This document shows positions 1 to 9,970 of a stretch of 64,000 nt of DNA, piece after piece (the stretch's first letter is position 1; each line of letters starts with the position of its first letter). The DNA is taken from the NCBI RefSeq assembly GCF_963678635.1, contig NC_087065.1, positions 55,084,397 to 55,148,396 of the forward strand. The letters are read 5' to 3'. Position numbers and translations under genes: made by a program. This stretch comes from Symsagittifera roscoffensis (lineage: Eukaryota; Xenacoelomorpha; Acoela; Convolutidae). The notes under the pieces were generated by a model that did no database searches, had not been told where the DNA came from, and saw only the letters and a program-made list of their open reading frames with translations.

Positions 1-319
1 TTTAAGCTGGTAATTTGAAAATTTCTTTTGTCCTATTCAGTCAGGAAATTATCATGCATCATTTTGATTTATATAATAGATCTATCATATTAATAACAAT
101 ATCTTATTCGTCTAAAATTTCTTTTTCGTGAACCCGGATTTCATCCGAGATCACCCTCGAGCCTCCTCCCTCTCAAGACTCAAGACTCTAGAATTTTCCC
201 TTCCAGCCACCGGCTCACCTCGTGTCCTTCGCCCTCGAGGTACCCGATACCGGTGTTCTTGGCACTGTAATTTGTTCCAACAGTGCTTCTTCGTCATCGG
301 AGCTGATCACAATTTCCTC
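1..319 (-). other. Element B, 3' non-coding region (partial)
   Basis: This stretch lies downstream, in the minus-strand sense, of the last codon of the second ORF of element B. Element A has about 820 bases of non-coding sequence between its second ORF and its 3' LTR, so this is probably the matching 3' region. The 3' LTR of B would then lie outside the window. No LTR terminus of the TGTAACATTCG type is visible here. Confidence 0.5.
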
Positions 320-2299
320 CTAGGTCTTCAGCTGTTCATAGGATCGCATCCACTCCCTCTGCTCTTGCAACCTCTTCGATTGATTTGGTAAGCTCTTTAT
401 CTTCGATTCCCGGTTCAAACAGAAGGAATTGTGAAGACTCATGCTTATATTCTTCGCCAGGTCCTCCTCTAGTATCGATTCCCTCGCTCTAGAATTGTCT
501 CTGGATACTCTGCCCACTCTTTTCCACCCCGTCGTGATCGCATTTCGATGGGTTAGCAGAGGTCTCTTGAAGGCATCTGGTCCTATCTCGGCTTGGAATT
601 GTCGATATTCCTTTTGATGTTTCCTCATGTGGTCCTTTGTCACCAGATATAACCAGGATGTTAACGTCGCACGAAACCAAGGAAAGAATCTCAGGCGGCT
701 CCATATATGTCTGATCTCCACTGGTATGGCGAATACCTTGCATGCGGTCTCGAACAACTCAAGTCTCCTAATGTAATGTATCGCATGAATCGACTCAGCT
801 GTTGGCGTTCTCGATTCTCTATACTTCGCTATGTTTTCTTCCATCCATCGTAGAGCCAGCATCGTGCTCACCACCAAGATGGTCACCTTTTATCGATGCT
901 CCGGTAGTCCCAACGACCTAATTTCTTCTATGTCCCAGATCAGACAGAGATTGGCGCGGTCTGGGTACCACACTGTCTGCGCCAGACAGTGGCATGGACA
1001 ATCCCCATGCGTGAGGTCGATGCTTCTAAGATTGCGTTCTCCCGAGGCTTCTAGGAGAAGCTCAAGCTCCATCATTTTCTCGTGTATCATGTCGACTTCT
1101 TCCGAGCTTGGAGCACCTACTGCGGGTTTCCCCACCGCGTTTTGCCTTCCGTGATCACTTGTGTTTTCGCTCTCCAAGCCTAGGAGTTCTTCACCCCAGA
1201 TTTCACTCAAGTCGTCTCTTTGTTCCTTCGGTACTGCTCCTCGGATCTTCCTCAACAGCTTGTGTGAATGATGCGACATCCGAGCTAGTCTCACGCACTT
1301 GGGCACTGAGAAGGCTTTGTCTATCAATACCCTCTGGCTGGACACCTCCACCATCGCCATGTGTAGTGGATAGTGGCTTCCACATAGGTTAGCCAACACT
1401 GACCCCACTAAGGATTTCGCATTTAGAGGCAATCCATAGGCTTCGCTCATGGGAAATCCCATCTCCGCCTCGAGTCCAATCTTCCAACTCTTGATGTGCT
1501 TCTGGTTCACTTGCAACACTCCGGATCATGATTCCACGCTCAACGCGGTCACCAGGTGGTGTTCTGACTCTAGCCTCTCTAGTGACTGGAGACTACACAT
1601 TCTTGAGAAAAATCCCAAGGCTGTCGCTAGGTTCACGGTGCTACTCGCGTAACATTCAGCCACTATCTGTATCTCGCTCTTCTCCCTTTCGGTGATATCC
1701 TCAAACCAGGTGATGAGGTCCTCTTTCTGGAAAGACTGTATCCTGACGCATGATCGTCCATCACAAGTATGCTCGCCGTTGCCACATGTCGAATCAAGAC
1801 AACTGCCCGGCTCCATCCTCTTCACCGACCCTGTTCCACTCGTCACCTCACTCGACTCTTTCATCTGAGGCAGGATCAGTCTATGTACTATACTCAAGGT
1901 CGCCAAATCCTCATCCTCTGTCGGTGCCAATCTCACTCGCTCAGTGACCTCCTCAATCAGGCTCGCATGGGGATGTGGACACCAGGAGGGTCTGAGTAAT
2001 TTCCATACCACTCCCAGATTCGTGGTCAACACACCATTCCCGTTGCCCATTTTTAGTTCCACTCTTTTACTTGAGCGTGGCACACTTATCACTTCCGGCG
2101 TTCTCTCGAGAATCAGACCCAGGCTAGGTCTCTCTCTCTTCACAGTGTCTATCTCCATTATCTTCTCTGTCCAGAACTTCAGTAGCTCCGCCACCTCATA
2201 GTTTCTGTGGGCACCTCCGGCTTCCAAGTCCAAGAAGGGGTTGTACGCCATTCCCATCACTCCAGAAACATACTGGTACTCTCCCTTTTTGTTGAGTTT
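320..2299 (-). pseudogene. Element B ORF2, C-terminal domain
   Basis: Three collinear same-frame segments (2260-1526, 1519-890, 886-320) are separated only by stops. The latter two align with the C-terminal part of the 575-residue ORF2 of element A. Shared blocks include FSVPKCVRLARMS, LLEASG-RN-RSI-LTH, CPCHCL/FPCHCL followed by a W-YP motif, and LFET-CKV followed by PWFRA and HRNA-TT. A short hydrophobic run precedes an RW motif in both proteins. The conserved cysteine and histidine positions suggest a folded domain, but I do not recognise the family. The 2260-1526 segment continues the frame of the 2021-codon block upstream. Confidence 0.75.
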
Positions 2300-5200
2300 T
2301 CAGTACTCCCCTGACGAAGCCAGGTTGCCGTGAACGTCGTGTTTCTCCTCGAACTTCTTGTTGTAGAATCTCCGTATCTCATCTAACTTCCTATGGCTCT
2401 CCAGAGATTGCCTAGAACCATCCTCCCTCTCTATTCCAGTACTCTGGTACACATTCAAGATGACTGTGGAGACCCTCCTTTCCAGCGTCTTGCTTCCAAC
2501 TGCTTTCTGATGACATGCTAGGATGGTACTGTCAGTCATCATCGACATCGTCCATCTCAAGAAACAGGTTGCATCTTTCCTTCTTGCCAGACTCAAGTCT
2601 GAGTTGTCCCTGGCTACGTGCTGCATCAGCATTCGATATATCTCTAGATTTTTGCCTCCCAGCTTCAACTTATCGTACGAAGTCAGTGTCTCCAGCTCTA
2701 TCCCAAACAGGCTCCACGCGAACATCAGTTGTCCTGCAGTCCTGATAAAGGGATTCGCCATCAGCGGCGGTGCCGATGAGGGTGTCCTCATGGCCTCTTC
2801 AAAATGATCCTTCAATAAGTTTTGCCAGGATGTCTTCAGCTGGTTCGCCAATTCTATCTTGTTAACCTCAGCCTTCTGCTGGGTGGCCCAACTGTGTCGT
2901 TTGCGGGCTACTCCACTGTTCAATCTCTTCAAGCAGTCTTCCATTTCCTTCAATGTCCCAAGGGCTATCCACCACGGTCGGGAGGTATTTCTGGTTTTAT
3001 TCTTCTCAAGAGGATCGCTGGTCACTTGTTTCCCAATAGCCTGATGTTCACTTGAGACCCATTCTTTGCCGACGTCTACCTCCCAGGTCTGCCCGCTCGT
3101 CGAACCTCGCTTCATTTTTATTCTCTGAGGTTTGAAATCTTCCTCCGTCACTGAGCTAGTGGTGTTTTCCATTTCTTTTTCTATGTCGAGCAGTTTCCTC
3201 GGTTCATAGCTACTTTTGTAGGCTGCCGTCTTCCATCGTGCCAGAACCATGGGGGCCGTCTCTCTCAAGTCCTTTTCCGAGACCGCGTCAGCTGAAGGAC
3301 TGCCCAACCCCCCCACGTCTCTCTTCCTCTTGCGAGACCTCACTTCTTTATTCGGGGGCGTCGTCGTTATCATCACTGATTCAACTTCCTTCTCTCCAGC
3401 CAACTCTTGCCTCCCCCCTGCTCGAGCCTTAAGGATATTAGTACTTTTAATCATATTACTAGGTCCTACTTTATCCCCCCTTGTATATTTAATTATTTTA
3501 TTGTCAGTTTTCTGTTTCGGAGTAGAGCTGTCTTTACATTTGTCTTCTCTGGTCTTTCTTGATGTTTTCCTCAACTCGACCATCTTGCTCAGCAGCTCTC
3601 CTCTAGCTTTCTCTTCTAAACCCGTCCCCATCAGGACAGGTTCACCGAATTTCACCACCGTGTCCCACAGTTCCTCTTTAAAATTGTCCAACGTGGTGTC
3701 TTCATCCACTTCTCGATTGAAATCGCTCAAGAATTCCTGCCAAGCATCTTTGCCCAGAGTGCCCAGGAAGGCGTCTCTGTTTCCCTCAAAGGTATTCTTC
3801 TCCCTTCTTTCCGCACTCAAGAAGATCATTCCCATGTTGGGATTCTCGCTCGTCAATGACAACTCTGGTTTCTTGCGGGGGGATGAGGTCAGAGGTGGCG
3901 TGGGGGTATCTGCCCAGTTTTCTTCACTCAGAACCTTCAACAGTTCCTGCGCAGTGAACTCCTCCTCCGCTGGCTTCTGCTCCGGTGTGTTTCCCACCTC
4001 CATATCCTCTCCTGCCTCACTGAGAGTTTCATCCATGCTCTCGTCTCCCGATTCTGCTTCTCTTCTCTCAAGAATCCTCCTGAATCGATCTTCCACGGTG
4101 CCACTCCTTTTATCCCCAGGGGTGTCCACCGATAGGGGTGATGGCGTCGTTGGATTCGTCCCCTTGTGCTCTGTCAGTGCCACGTACAATGGACCTGCTG
4201 CATCCAGCTTTTTTCCTTCCTGACTCCTATCCACCTGCTCTAGTCCGTAAGGTGCCCGGTATCTCCTTGTGGCAAACAGCATATCGTCTGCTTTCAGTGC
4301 GATGTGCCCTTCATTCACTATCATCCTGCCGTCGTCCCATGCCGGCAACTGGTTCTCTAGACTTGCCCGCTCACGTGCTCTCAAGGCATCTCGCACCTCG
4401 AATTTCGGGGGCATCGACCCTCTCATTTTCTTGGCTTGAGTTATCCATGAATTTATCTTCACATCGCTGGTATGAAAAAAAATCGTTGCAGTGTAGCCGA
4501 TGAAGAGCGGATCCCAGCCGTCGGTGAACTCCTTCTGCCGTTCCTCGGTTGTGGTTCTCGCGTAAGGGGACGGGACAACCAGGGAACTGTTCATCCCCAG
4601 GGTCATTCTCCTCACTATGGGGAACTCAGGAATGCTCGCTGGCAGGACTTCCTTCTCCAATATCGCCTCTAGTTCCTTTTTCACTAGCTCGAAGCTTTTC
4701 GTCCATGCAGGAATTCTCAAGATTTCTCGCCCATTGGCTGTCAAGGGATTCAAGTTCCAGAACTTGGGGTAAGTTTCGATGGGGCCCTCGCGCTTGCCTC
4801 CCATCCGGCATTGCAGTTGTCCTCGGAAACTGTACACGACCAACTCCGGATCCTTCACCTTTCCAAAGAGCACCGTGTTGCTCATTTGTGCCCTTAGCAC
4901 CTCTTGCTGACACCAGTTAAGTGTCGTTCCATCTAATACGCTTATGAGGCTCATGTGGGTCACGGAGTATCGATAAGCTGTCACCAGAGGATCTGGAAAC
5001 ACGAACGTGACGGCCGGTCCATAAAAACAGGTCACGACCTCCCCTAGCCCCCGGATCATCCCCATGGGATCCGATCTCATGGCCAGGCATAGGTCCGTCA
5101 ATAGGGGCATGCCTCCATTCACTCTTCTCCATTCCTCTCTTGTCTTCGGGCTCTTTTCTTCACCAGTCAGGTGCCTGTTTTGCATCAGTAGGTACTGCAC

Positions 5201-5869
5201 TAGCAGCGTCTTTAGCCCGGCCGCACACTTATATGAGTAGGTTTCAATACTCGAGTGTGTTCTTCCCATCGACAGGGGCTCCCCATACCTCATCAACCGG
5301 TGAAATGACGCCAGTTCACCGTGGGTCAGAAGCACTAACGTCAAGTATCCGTCTATCCTGAGGGTATCCACGCCACGACTGAACATGTATGCTGAGCCCA
5401 TATTAAACAAGTACCTCGGGTAAACCAGGTACAGCGCCAGCAACAGGCTGATAGGCATATTCAATACCTCCTGTATGAACGCTTTAAAGATAGTCTCCTT
5501 CGCACTGTACACTCCGGCCAGGAACTCTTTTCCCCAACAAGGACTCAAAAACTCGAGAATCTCATGATCCCTCCTCGTCCTTAGCTCACCCTTCGCGTGC
5601 TCCCTCCAGAACCCTTCAATCGTGACCTCATTGGCTGCTGTGACGAACCTGCCAACCGTCATCTCCCTCTTCACAGCTACTCCCAGCTGCTCCTCAAGAA
5701 AATCCCAGATCTGCTTCACCAGAAGCGGCGCATATTCTCTTGTTTTCCCCGTGGCGTTTTCCAGTCTTGGTGTTAAGAAGGGCCACTTGCCTCCCTCTTG
5801 TGCCAACCGATGCACCATCGACTCTAATTGCTTCTCCGATGCGGCCACGTTCTTCCTTTCGTTGTTCGG

Positions 5870-6590
5870 CCCTCTAGATCTGCTGGTTGAGCTCGTGATG
5901 GTCAACTCCATGTCCCGAAACCACAGACTAGCCGTCAGGTGAGCCACCACTGGATGATCGTCCCTTATAATCGGGCTGAGCTTGAGTTGCCTGGCGAAGT
6001 TAGATATCTCCAACAAGAGGACCTCGTCTAATACGATGAGGATGTCGGCTAACTCGTAAAAGCCTCTCAACGCATGGGAGACATCCGCCCATGCCGCCGC
6101 GAGTTCTGACCTGCGCAGTCTCAAGTTCGTCGGTTCCAATTCTCGGTTGGGAGCTGCCATCAGGACACGCCACCCATTCCCCTCTGCGATCAAGATCAAG
6201 ATCGCGTACACAAATTGCAGTGCAAGCGGCATGCTCGAGTACCCGGGGGACGTTGTGAACGCCACTTTTGTCTTGGAGCCGAATCTTGAGGCAACATTCT
6301 CTTGTACTTCATTTATAGCCGCGAATAGAGTCTGGATGGCCTCCCAGATCCTCTTTGGTGTAGGCTCACCACCCTTGAGCTGCTCAAGAAATCCCGTTGC
6401 ATGCAGATGATCGTTCATCCCTGCAAACAGTAGTAACTCAGGTTCGCAGGGCATTTCTGACTTCATTGCCACCACCAGGGTCAACATCTGGCTTAGCTCC
6501 GCTCCCGGCAAGGTATATATCAGAGTTTCTGGCCAAAACAACTTGGGAGACGTCCCTTCAAAATCTGATCCTGCCACGATAACCACCCTT
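5870..6590 (-). other. Second, degenerate SGNH-like segment
   Basis: Residues 595-605 of the open block read VVIVAGSDFEG and residues 645-653 read LLLFAGMND. These resemble blocks I and III of the SGNH fold, but the GDS triplet has become GSD. A DDH triplet at about residues 802-804 could stand in for the Asp-x-x-His block but lacks its spacing. The alternation of hydrophobic strands and helices fits a flavodoxin-like fold. I infer an inactive duplicate of the first domain; a structure prediction would decide. Confidence 0.4.
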
Positions 6591-7339
6591 GCTGCAGCTG
6601 GGTCTGCCCTGTCGTAAACTGCCAAGGTTTTGGCCAGCTGCGTCTGCCCGCAGGGTTTCCCGTATCGGGGGTCATTGGCCAATCTTGTGCCTTCATACGC
6701 GGCGTCTGGTAACTCCATTTCTCTCGGGTCCATCAGTTTGTCTACCACTCTCAGCTGTGCTGGAGTGGCCACTCTAATTCTGGCAATGCTGGTTCGGTGT
6801 TTGGGAGGCTCCACCACCAGTCCCGGGCTCCCCAATGACTTGAGAGGTCTGTAATTAATCGGTCCCATCACTGATTTTATGGGAATTCCAGTCAGATCCG
6901 CCGTCTCCATCAACCTCGCTCTCGAGAAATGTGTTTCATGAGCCTTCAACCAGTCCACGCACTGGTGTCTCCCCAAGTCTTCGTGTGATACCTGATCAAG
7001 GCCCAAAGTTCTCGCTAGCTCCAGCCTACATTCCAGATCCTCCAGATCCAGTTCCTTGACCTTCTCCTCATATTTCGACCTGCTGGTCTCCAGTGGCTTT
7101 TCTGCCCTCTTCTTCTCCGCAACCACCACTGAGGACATTATCGACCCCTGAGGAGTTGCTGATGTCGCTTCATCAGCTTCCATGGGCGAGGTGCTTGGTA
7201 ACTTGGTCCGGCTGTTCCTTGAACTGTCTCTAGAATCGGCTCTCTCGCCTAAGCGACTGGACAAGGACCTCGGGTTGTAGAAGGGTGGGTTTGGAGGTGG
7301 TCCGAACGTGACCTGCGCCGTCTCCAGCAACTCTGCCTC

Positions 7340-7870
7340 CAGCGCACATATGTGTCTTTGGAAGACGTTGTTCAACCACTCCACCCCTCTGGGCCTATCA
7401 AAGTGAATGCCATCCGCAGATGCGTCGTCAGGGAAAGAGGATAGCTCCATTTGCTCAGCCACGTCTAGTAGCCGAAGGGGAAGGACACTCCTTTGATGTA
7501 TCTTCCTGATTGTTTCGTTCAGGCTTCGCACTTTGTTGTTCATCTCCACTGCATGTTGATCCGCTCCCATGTTGTAGGGAACGGTACATACCGTGAGAAT
7601 GGCCGGATCCATTTGGATCCGTATTTCCTCGAGAATGCAGCTCATCTTGTCGTGCAGCCTTGTCACCTTCCTTGCTTCCCCCCTGGACACGTCGTTCGTC
7701 CCGACCATCAGGGTGACCGTGTATGCACTTACCATCCCTAACATCTCAAGTGTCGCTAACATCTGCGGCGTTGCGGCTCCGGCGAAGCTCAAGATTCCCG
7801 TTTGCCAATGGGACTGGATCCGGGTCAGCACCCGCAGCAAGCTGTCCCCAATGATCAAGTGAACCACGCC
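7340..7870 (-). other. SGNH/GDSL hydrolase domain in element B ORF2
   Basis: All four SGNH blocks are present in order. Block I is IIGDSLLR, with the nucleophile serine at residue 175 of the open block (codons 7841-7849 encode GDS). Block II is a glycine in SFAGAAT. Block III is VGTNDV, with the oxyanion asparagine at 224. Block V is DGIHFD, with Asp318 and His321. The spacing from Ser to the Asp-x-x-His pair, about 145 residues, is normal for the family. Known SGNH enzymes hydrolyse esters, including acetyl and lipid esters. The substrate here cannot be told from sequence. Confidence 0.85.
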
Positions 7871-8392
7871 TTCAGGCACTCGCGGATGCGTGAAGTACTC
7901 CACCCAAGTCGCGTCGTGGAAGCAATCTCTCCTCTCCCTCTGCGCCGCGTTCCAGTCTATCCGATTGTGCTTGCGATATCTCCCTTCCGTATTCTTCTTG
8001 TAGCTCGAGATCACCACACTCCTGACAGGTTGCTCCCCCCACGTCGAGGGTAAGTCCGCTCTTGCCGGACTCTCACGACTCCTCAGCTGTAGCCGCTCCT
8101 GCAACTCTTTCAATCGTGACGAGTTGCCACCCACCTGACTACTACCCGGGGTCGAACTCGGTGTATATCCAGGCAACGCGACGTCCATCAATGGTCGTAT
8201 TACTTGAGTCTCCAAACCACGCAGGGAGGACGCTGATTCGGGCGGTATCCATACCTCCAGCCCCTCGTTCATATGTTCTTGAGCCGCACGGTCGAGGTTG
8301 AATCGTCCCTTCGACCTAGGAGCTTCATCTACTTCCATGCGTGACTCTGGCCTTGAGCCAGTCACTACCCGTTCTTTGGGCCTAGCCCCTTT

Positions 8393-8680
8393 CTACATAT
8401 CGAGCTCGCGTTGTTGTCGATGGATCCTCTCAAGTTTTGCCTGATCTCTCTCGAGAGCCTGCTTCAGCTGCTCACAATTCGCGGCATTCTCCCGCACCCT
8501 TTCTGCCTGTAGCTGTTCAGCTCTCATCATGTCCAGTTCTCTCCGCGCTTGATCCCTCTCCAGCACCGCTTGATCCCGGTCGAGGTTCGCCTTGTTCCTT
8601 TCCCGCTGGGTCCTCTCGAGTTCTCTCTTCATGGCACTGACGTCCGGATAAACTTCCCCCGTCTGCTGTGCCCGTGTCAT
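8393..8680 (-). pseudogene. Element B ORF2, charged coiled-coil segment
   Basis: This segment of about 90 codons is dominated by Arg, Glu, Gln, Asp and Leu, with repeats of the type LERDQAR and LDRDQAV in a heptad-like pattern, indicating a long coiled coil. It is in the same frame as the SGNH block and is separated from it by a TAG at 8393-8395. Upstream, the frame stays open to about 8757, where the register changes to that of the N-terminal domain. It probably served as an oligomerisation linker between the N-terminal domain and the hydrolase. Confidence 0.65.
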
Positions 8681-8726
8681 CGATAGTACTTTACTCGTAC
8701 TCTGGCTCGTGGACCTGACTGATGGT

Positions 8727-9107
8727 CTAACTGACAGTGGGAATTCCCCCGCGCCATACTCCGTATTGTTGTTCAGGCCCGGGTTTCCTCGCCAAATCGA
8801 ACCCCCTTATCGCCCCATCCACGTTCCAGGACAGCCATCTGGTTTGTTCTTGATTGGACACTCCATCATTGGTGTAGCCTACCATCAAAACCGCTTCCGT
8901 CGCAGACTCCCGACACTCGCCCTGTTCCTCCAATTGGAGGATGGCATTCAGCATCACTACCATTCTCTCGTCCACTTGAGTATAATCCAGGTCCCTCAGC
9001 CGCCTGTACAATTCGTCAAGTGTGGCCTTTTTCAGAGCCGATGGCATGGACTTCCAGAATCGATCTGCCATTTCTGTGATTTCAATTGAGTCCTTGAGTA
9101 TTAGCAA
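8727..9107 (-). pseudogene. Element B ORF2, N-terminal domain
   Basis: This 126-codon segment starts at the first methionine after the pol gene of B. It aligns with residues about 12-115 of the ORF2 of element A: both have YRRL, then VVML with AI or AL, TEVLLM or TEAVLM, a conserved W, and SGSDLA-EPG or RGFDLARKPG. The domain is small, helical and unrecognised. A frameshift near 8757 separates it from the rest of the ORF. Its conservation in both elements, even where the middle of the protein is absent, suggests it is essential. Confidence 0.7.
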
Positions 9108-9510
9108 CTTGAGTTTTACCTGAGAAACTTGAGTTTTACCTGAGCAAATTGAGTTATCTTTTTGAGATATCGTTTTCTTCCTTCAATTGAATATAGATGA
9201 GTAGTCAATGTGAGTTCAACAAATCAATCTGAAAATAACACCCGATTTTTTAGACCGACAAGCTGTGTTCCTAACCAGAAAAACCCATTACTTTTATGAT
9301 TAAAAACCCTCTCTTTTTCGCCCTACTAAAATAGTTCAATTGAAATTTTCTAAAAACATGCAGAAACATTTTATGTTTTAGCACCATCAATCATTTAAAA
9401 TAATAATTGTCATGCCAATCACCCCTAAGATCCCTTTACCTGTTTTGTACCCCAGTACCTAGCTCAAGACTCCTCCCTCACACCCGACTCGACACCCCCG
9501 TGTACCCAAC
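9108..9510 (-). other. Spacer between pol and ORF2 of element B
   Basis: This is a non-coding gap of about 400 bases that is richer in A+T than the ORFs. At 9108-9150 a unit of about 20 bases (ACTTGAGTTTTACCTGAG) occurs twice in tandem, followed by a partial third copy. Element A has a similar gap of 382 bases in the same place, so the spacing between the two ORFs is conserved. It may carry the signal for expressing ORF2 (splice site, promoter or internal start), but I see no specific motif. Confidence 0.5.
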
Positions 9511-9970
9511 TCAGGCGATGCTCAAGTAGTACTTCTTATGAAGATACACCACTATCTCAGTTTCTGCAAAGACTACATGTAGGATAGCGTACAATTCCCT
9601 TGGGCTCAGTTTGCCCCTGTTTGGGTCATACACCGGCATTGAGACCTCTGTTATCCCTCTTTCAATCATGAAGTCTCGTAGTCTTGTTAGTGCCAACATT
9701 ACGTGTTCGGGATCAATTGTGTTCCTGTCATTGACCCTCGTCACTAGGAAGCACAGGTATTTCCCCGGGACTTGTGCTACTGATGGTGGGAGCGCTGCCA
9801 TCCCTCCCAGTCCTGGTCTCTGTCTGAACAGAAACTCTACGTTCTGGTATTCTCTCTTGAAGTCAGCTTCCAGTCTTGATTTGAAACTCATGTCCGCCGT
9901 GACGCAGATCGCGCTAGTTCTGTTTGACAGGATGAAGTCGCTATCCGTTATCATGATGTTTTCCGAGTAC
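9511..9970 (-). pseudogene. Element B polyprotein C-terminal macro-like domain
   Basis: This is the end of the B polyprotein, collinear with the same domain in element A. It keeps the elements that recall OARD1-type macrodomains: a TDSDF start, an ADFKREY helix after a TADMS loop, a KYLCFLVTR strand, a helix ending in LTRLRDF, then the strand VSMPVYDPNRG and a final ETEIVVYL strand. The usual glycine-rich loops are replaced, as in A. The segment itself is uninterrupted, which argues that the domain was under selection until B died. Confidence 0.6.

Larger units (their letters stand above)
2300..8365 (-). pseudogene. Element B ORF2, central 2021-codon open block with SGNH hydrolase
   Basis: This is a single open block of 2021 codons. 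Numbering from the methionine at 8365, residues about 168-340 form an SGNH/GDSL hydrolase domain. Residues 595-830 look like a second, degenerate SGNH-like module. Residues about 850-1440 are mixed, with some hydrophobic helices, and I do not recognise them. Residues about 1440-1750 are acidic and serine/proline-rich, then lysine-rich, so probably disordered. The rest is helical and basic. The length and openness of the block imply selection until recently, because a neutral frame of 6 kb would not stay open. Element A lacks the whole block. It is part of a longer ORF rather than a separate gene, since the frame continues through stops on both sides. Confidence 0.8.
320..9107 (-). pseudogene. 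Element B second ORF (ORF2), giant and broken
   Basis: This is a relic of a reading frame of about 8.8 kb (roughly 2,900 codons) lying 3' of pol in element B. The first 126 codons (9107-8727) are in one frame. A frameshift near 8757 joins a second frame that runs from there to 320, broken only by in-frame stops at 8393-8395 (TAG), 2300-2302 (TGA), 1526-1528 (TGA) and 890-892 (TAA). The two ends match the intact 575-residue ORF2 of element A; the middle has no counterpart there. In order it holds a conserved N-terminal domain, a charged coiled coil, an SGNH hydrolase, a second SGNH-like segment, a long unrecognised region and a conserved C-terminal domain. I see no signal peptide or convincing membrane anchor, so nothing supports an envelope protein. 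Confidence 0.85.

Noticed and set aside
3249-4223. Long plus-strand open frames opposite ORF2 and pol (also 9611-10231, 11975-12487, 19898-20626)
   Set aside because: They are antisense shadows of conserved minus-strand protein sequence, with no recognisable domains of their own.
320-8395. In-frame stops in element B ORF2 as programmed read-through
   Set aside because: Three different stop codons are used, there is also a frameshift, and the pol gene of the same element is broken in several places. Ordinary decay explains it.
320-9107. ORF2 of the elements as a retroviral-type envelope gene
   Set aside because: It lies where env would be, but I see no signal peptide, no furin-like site with a fusion peptide, and no clear C-terminal membrane anchor.
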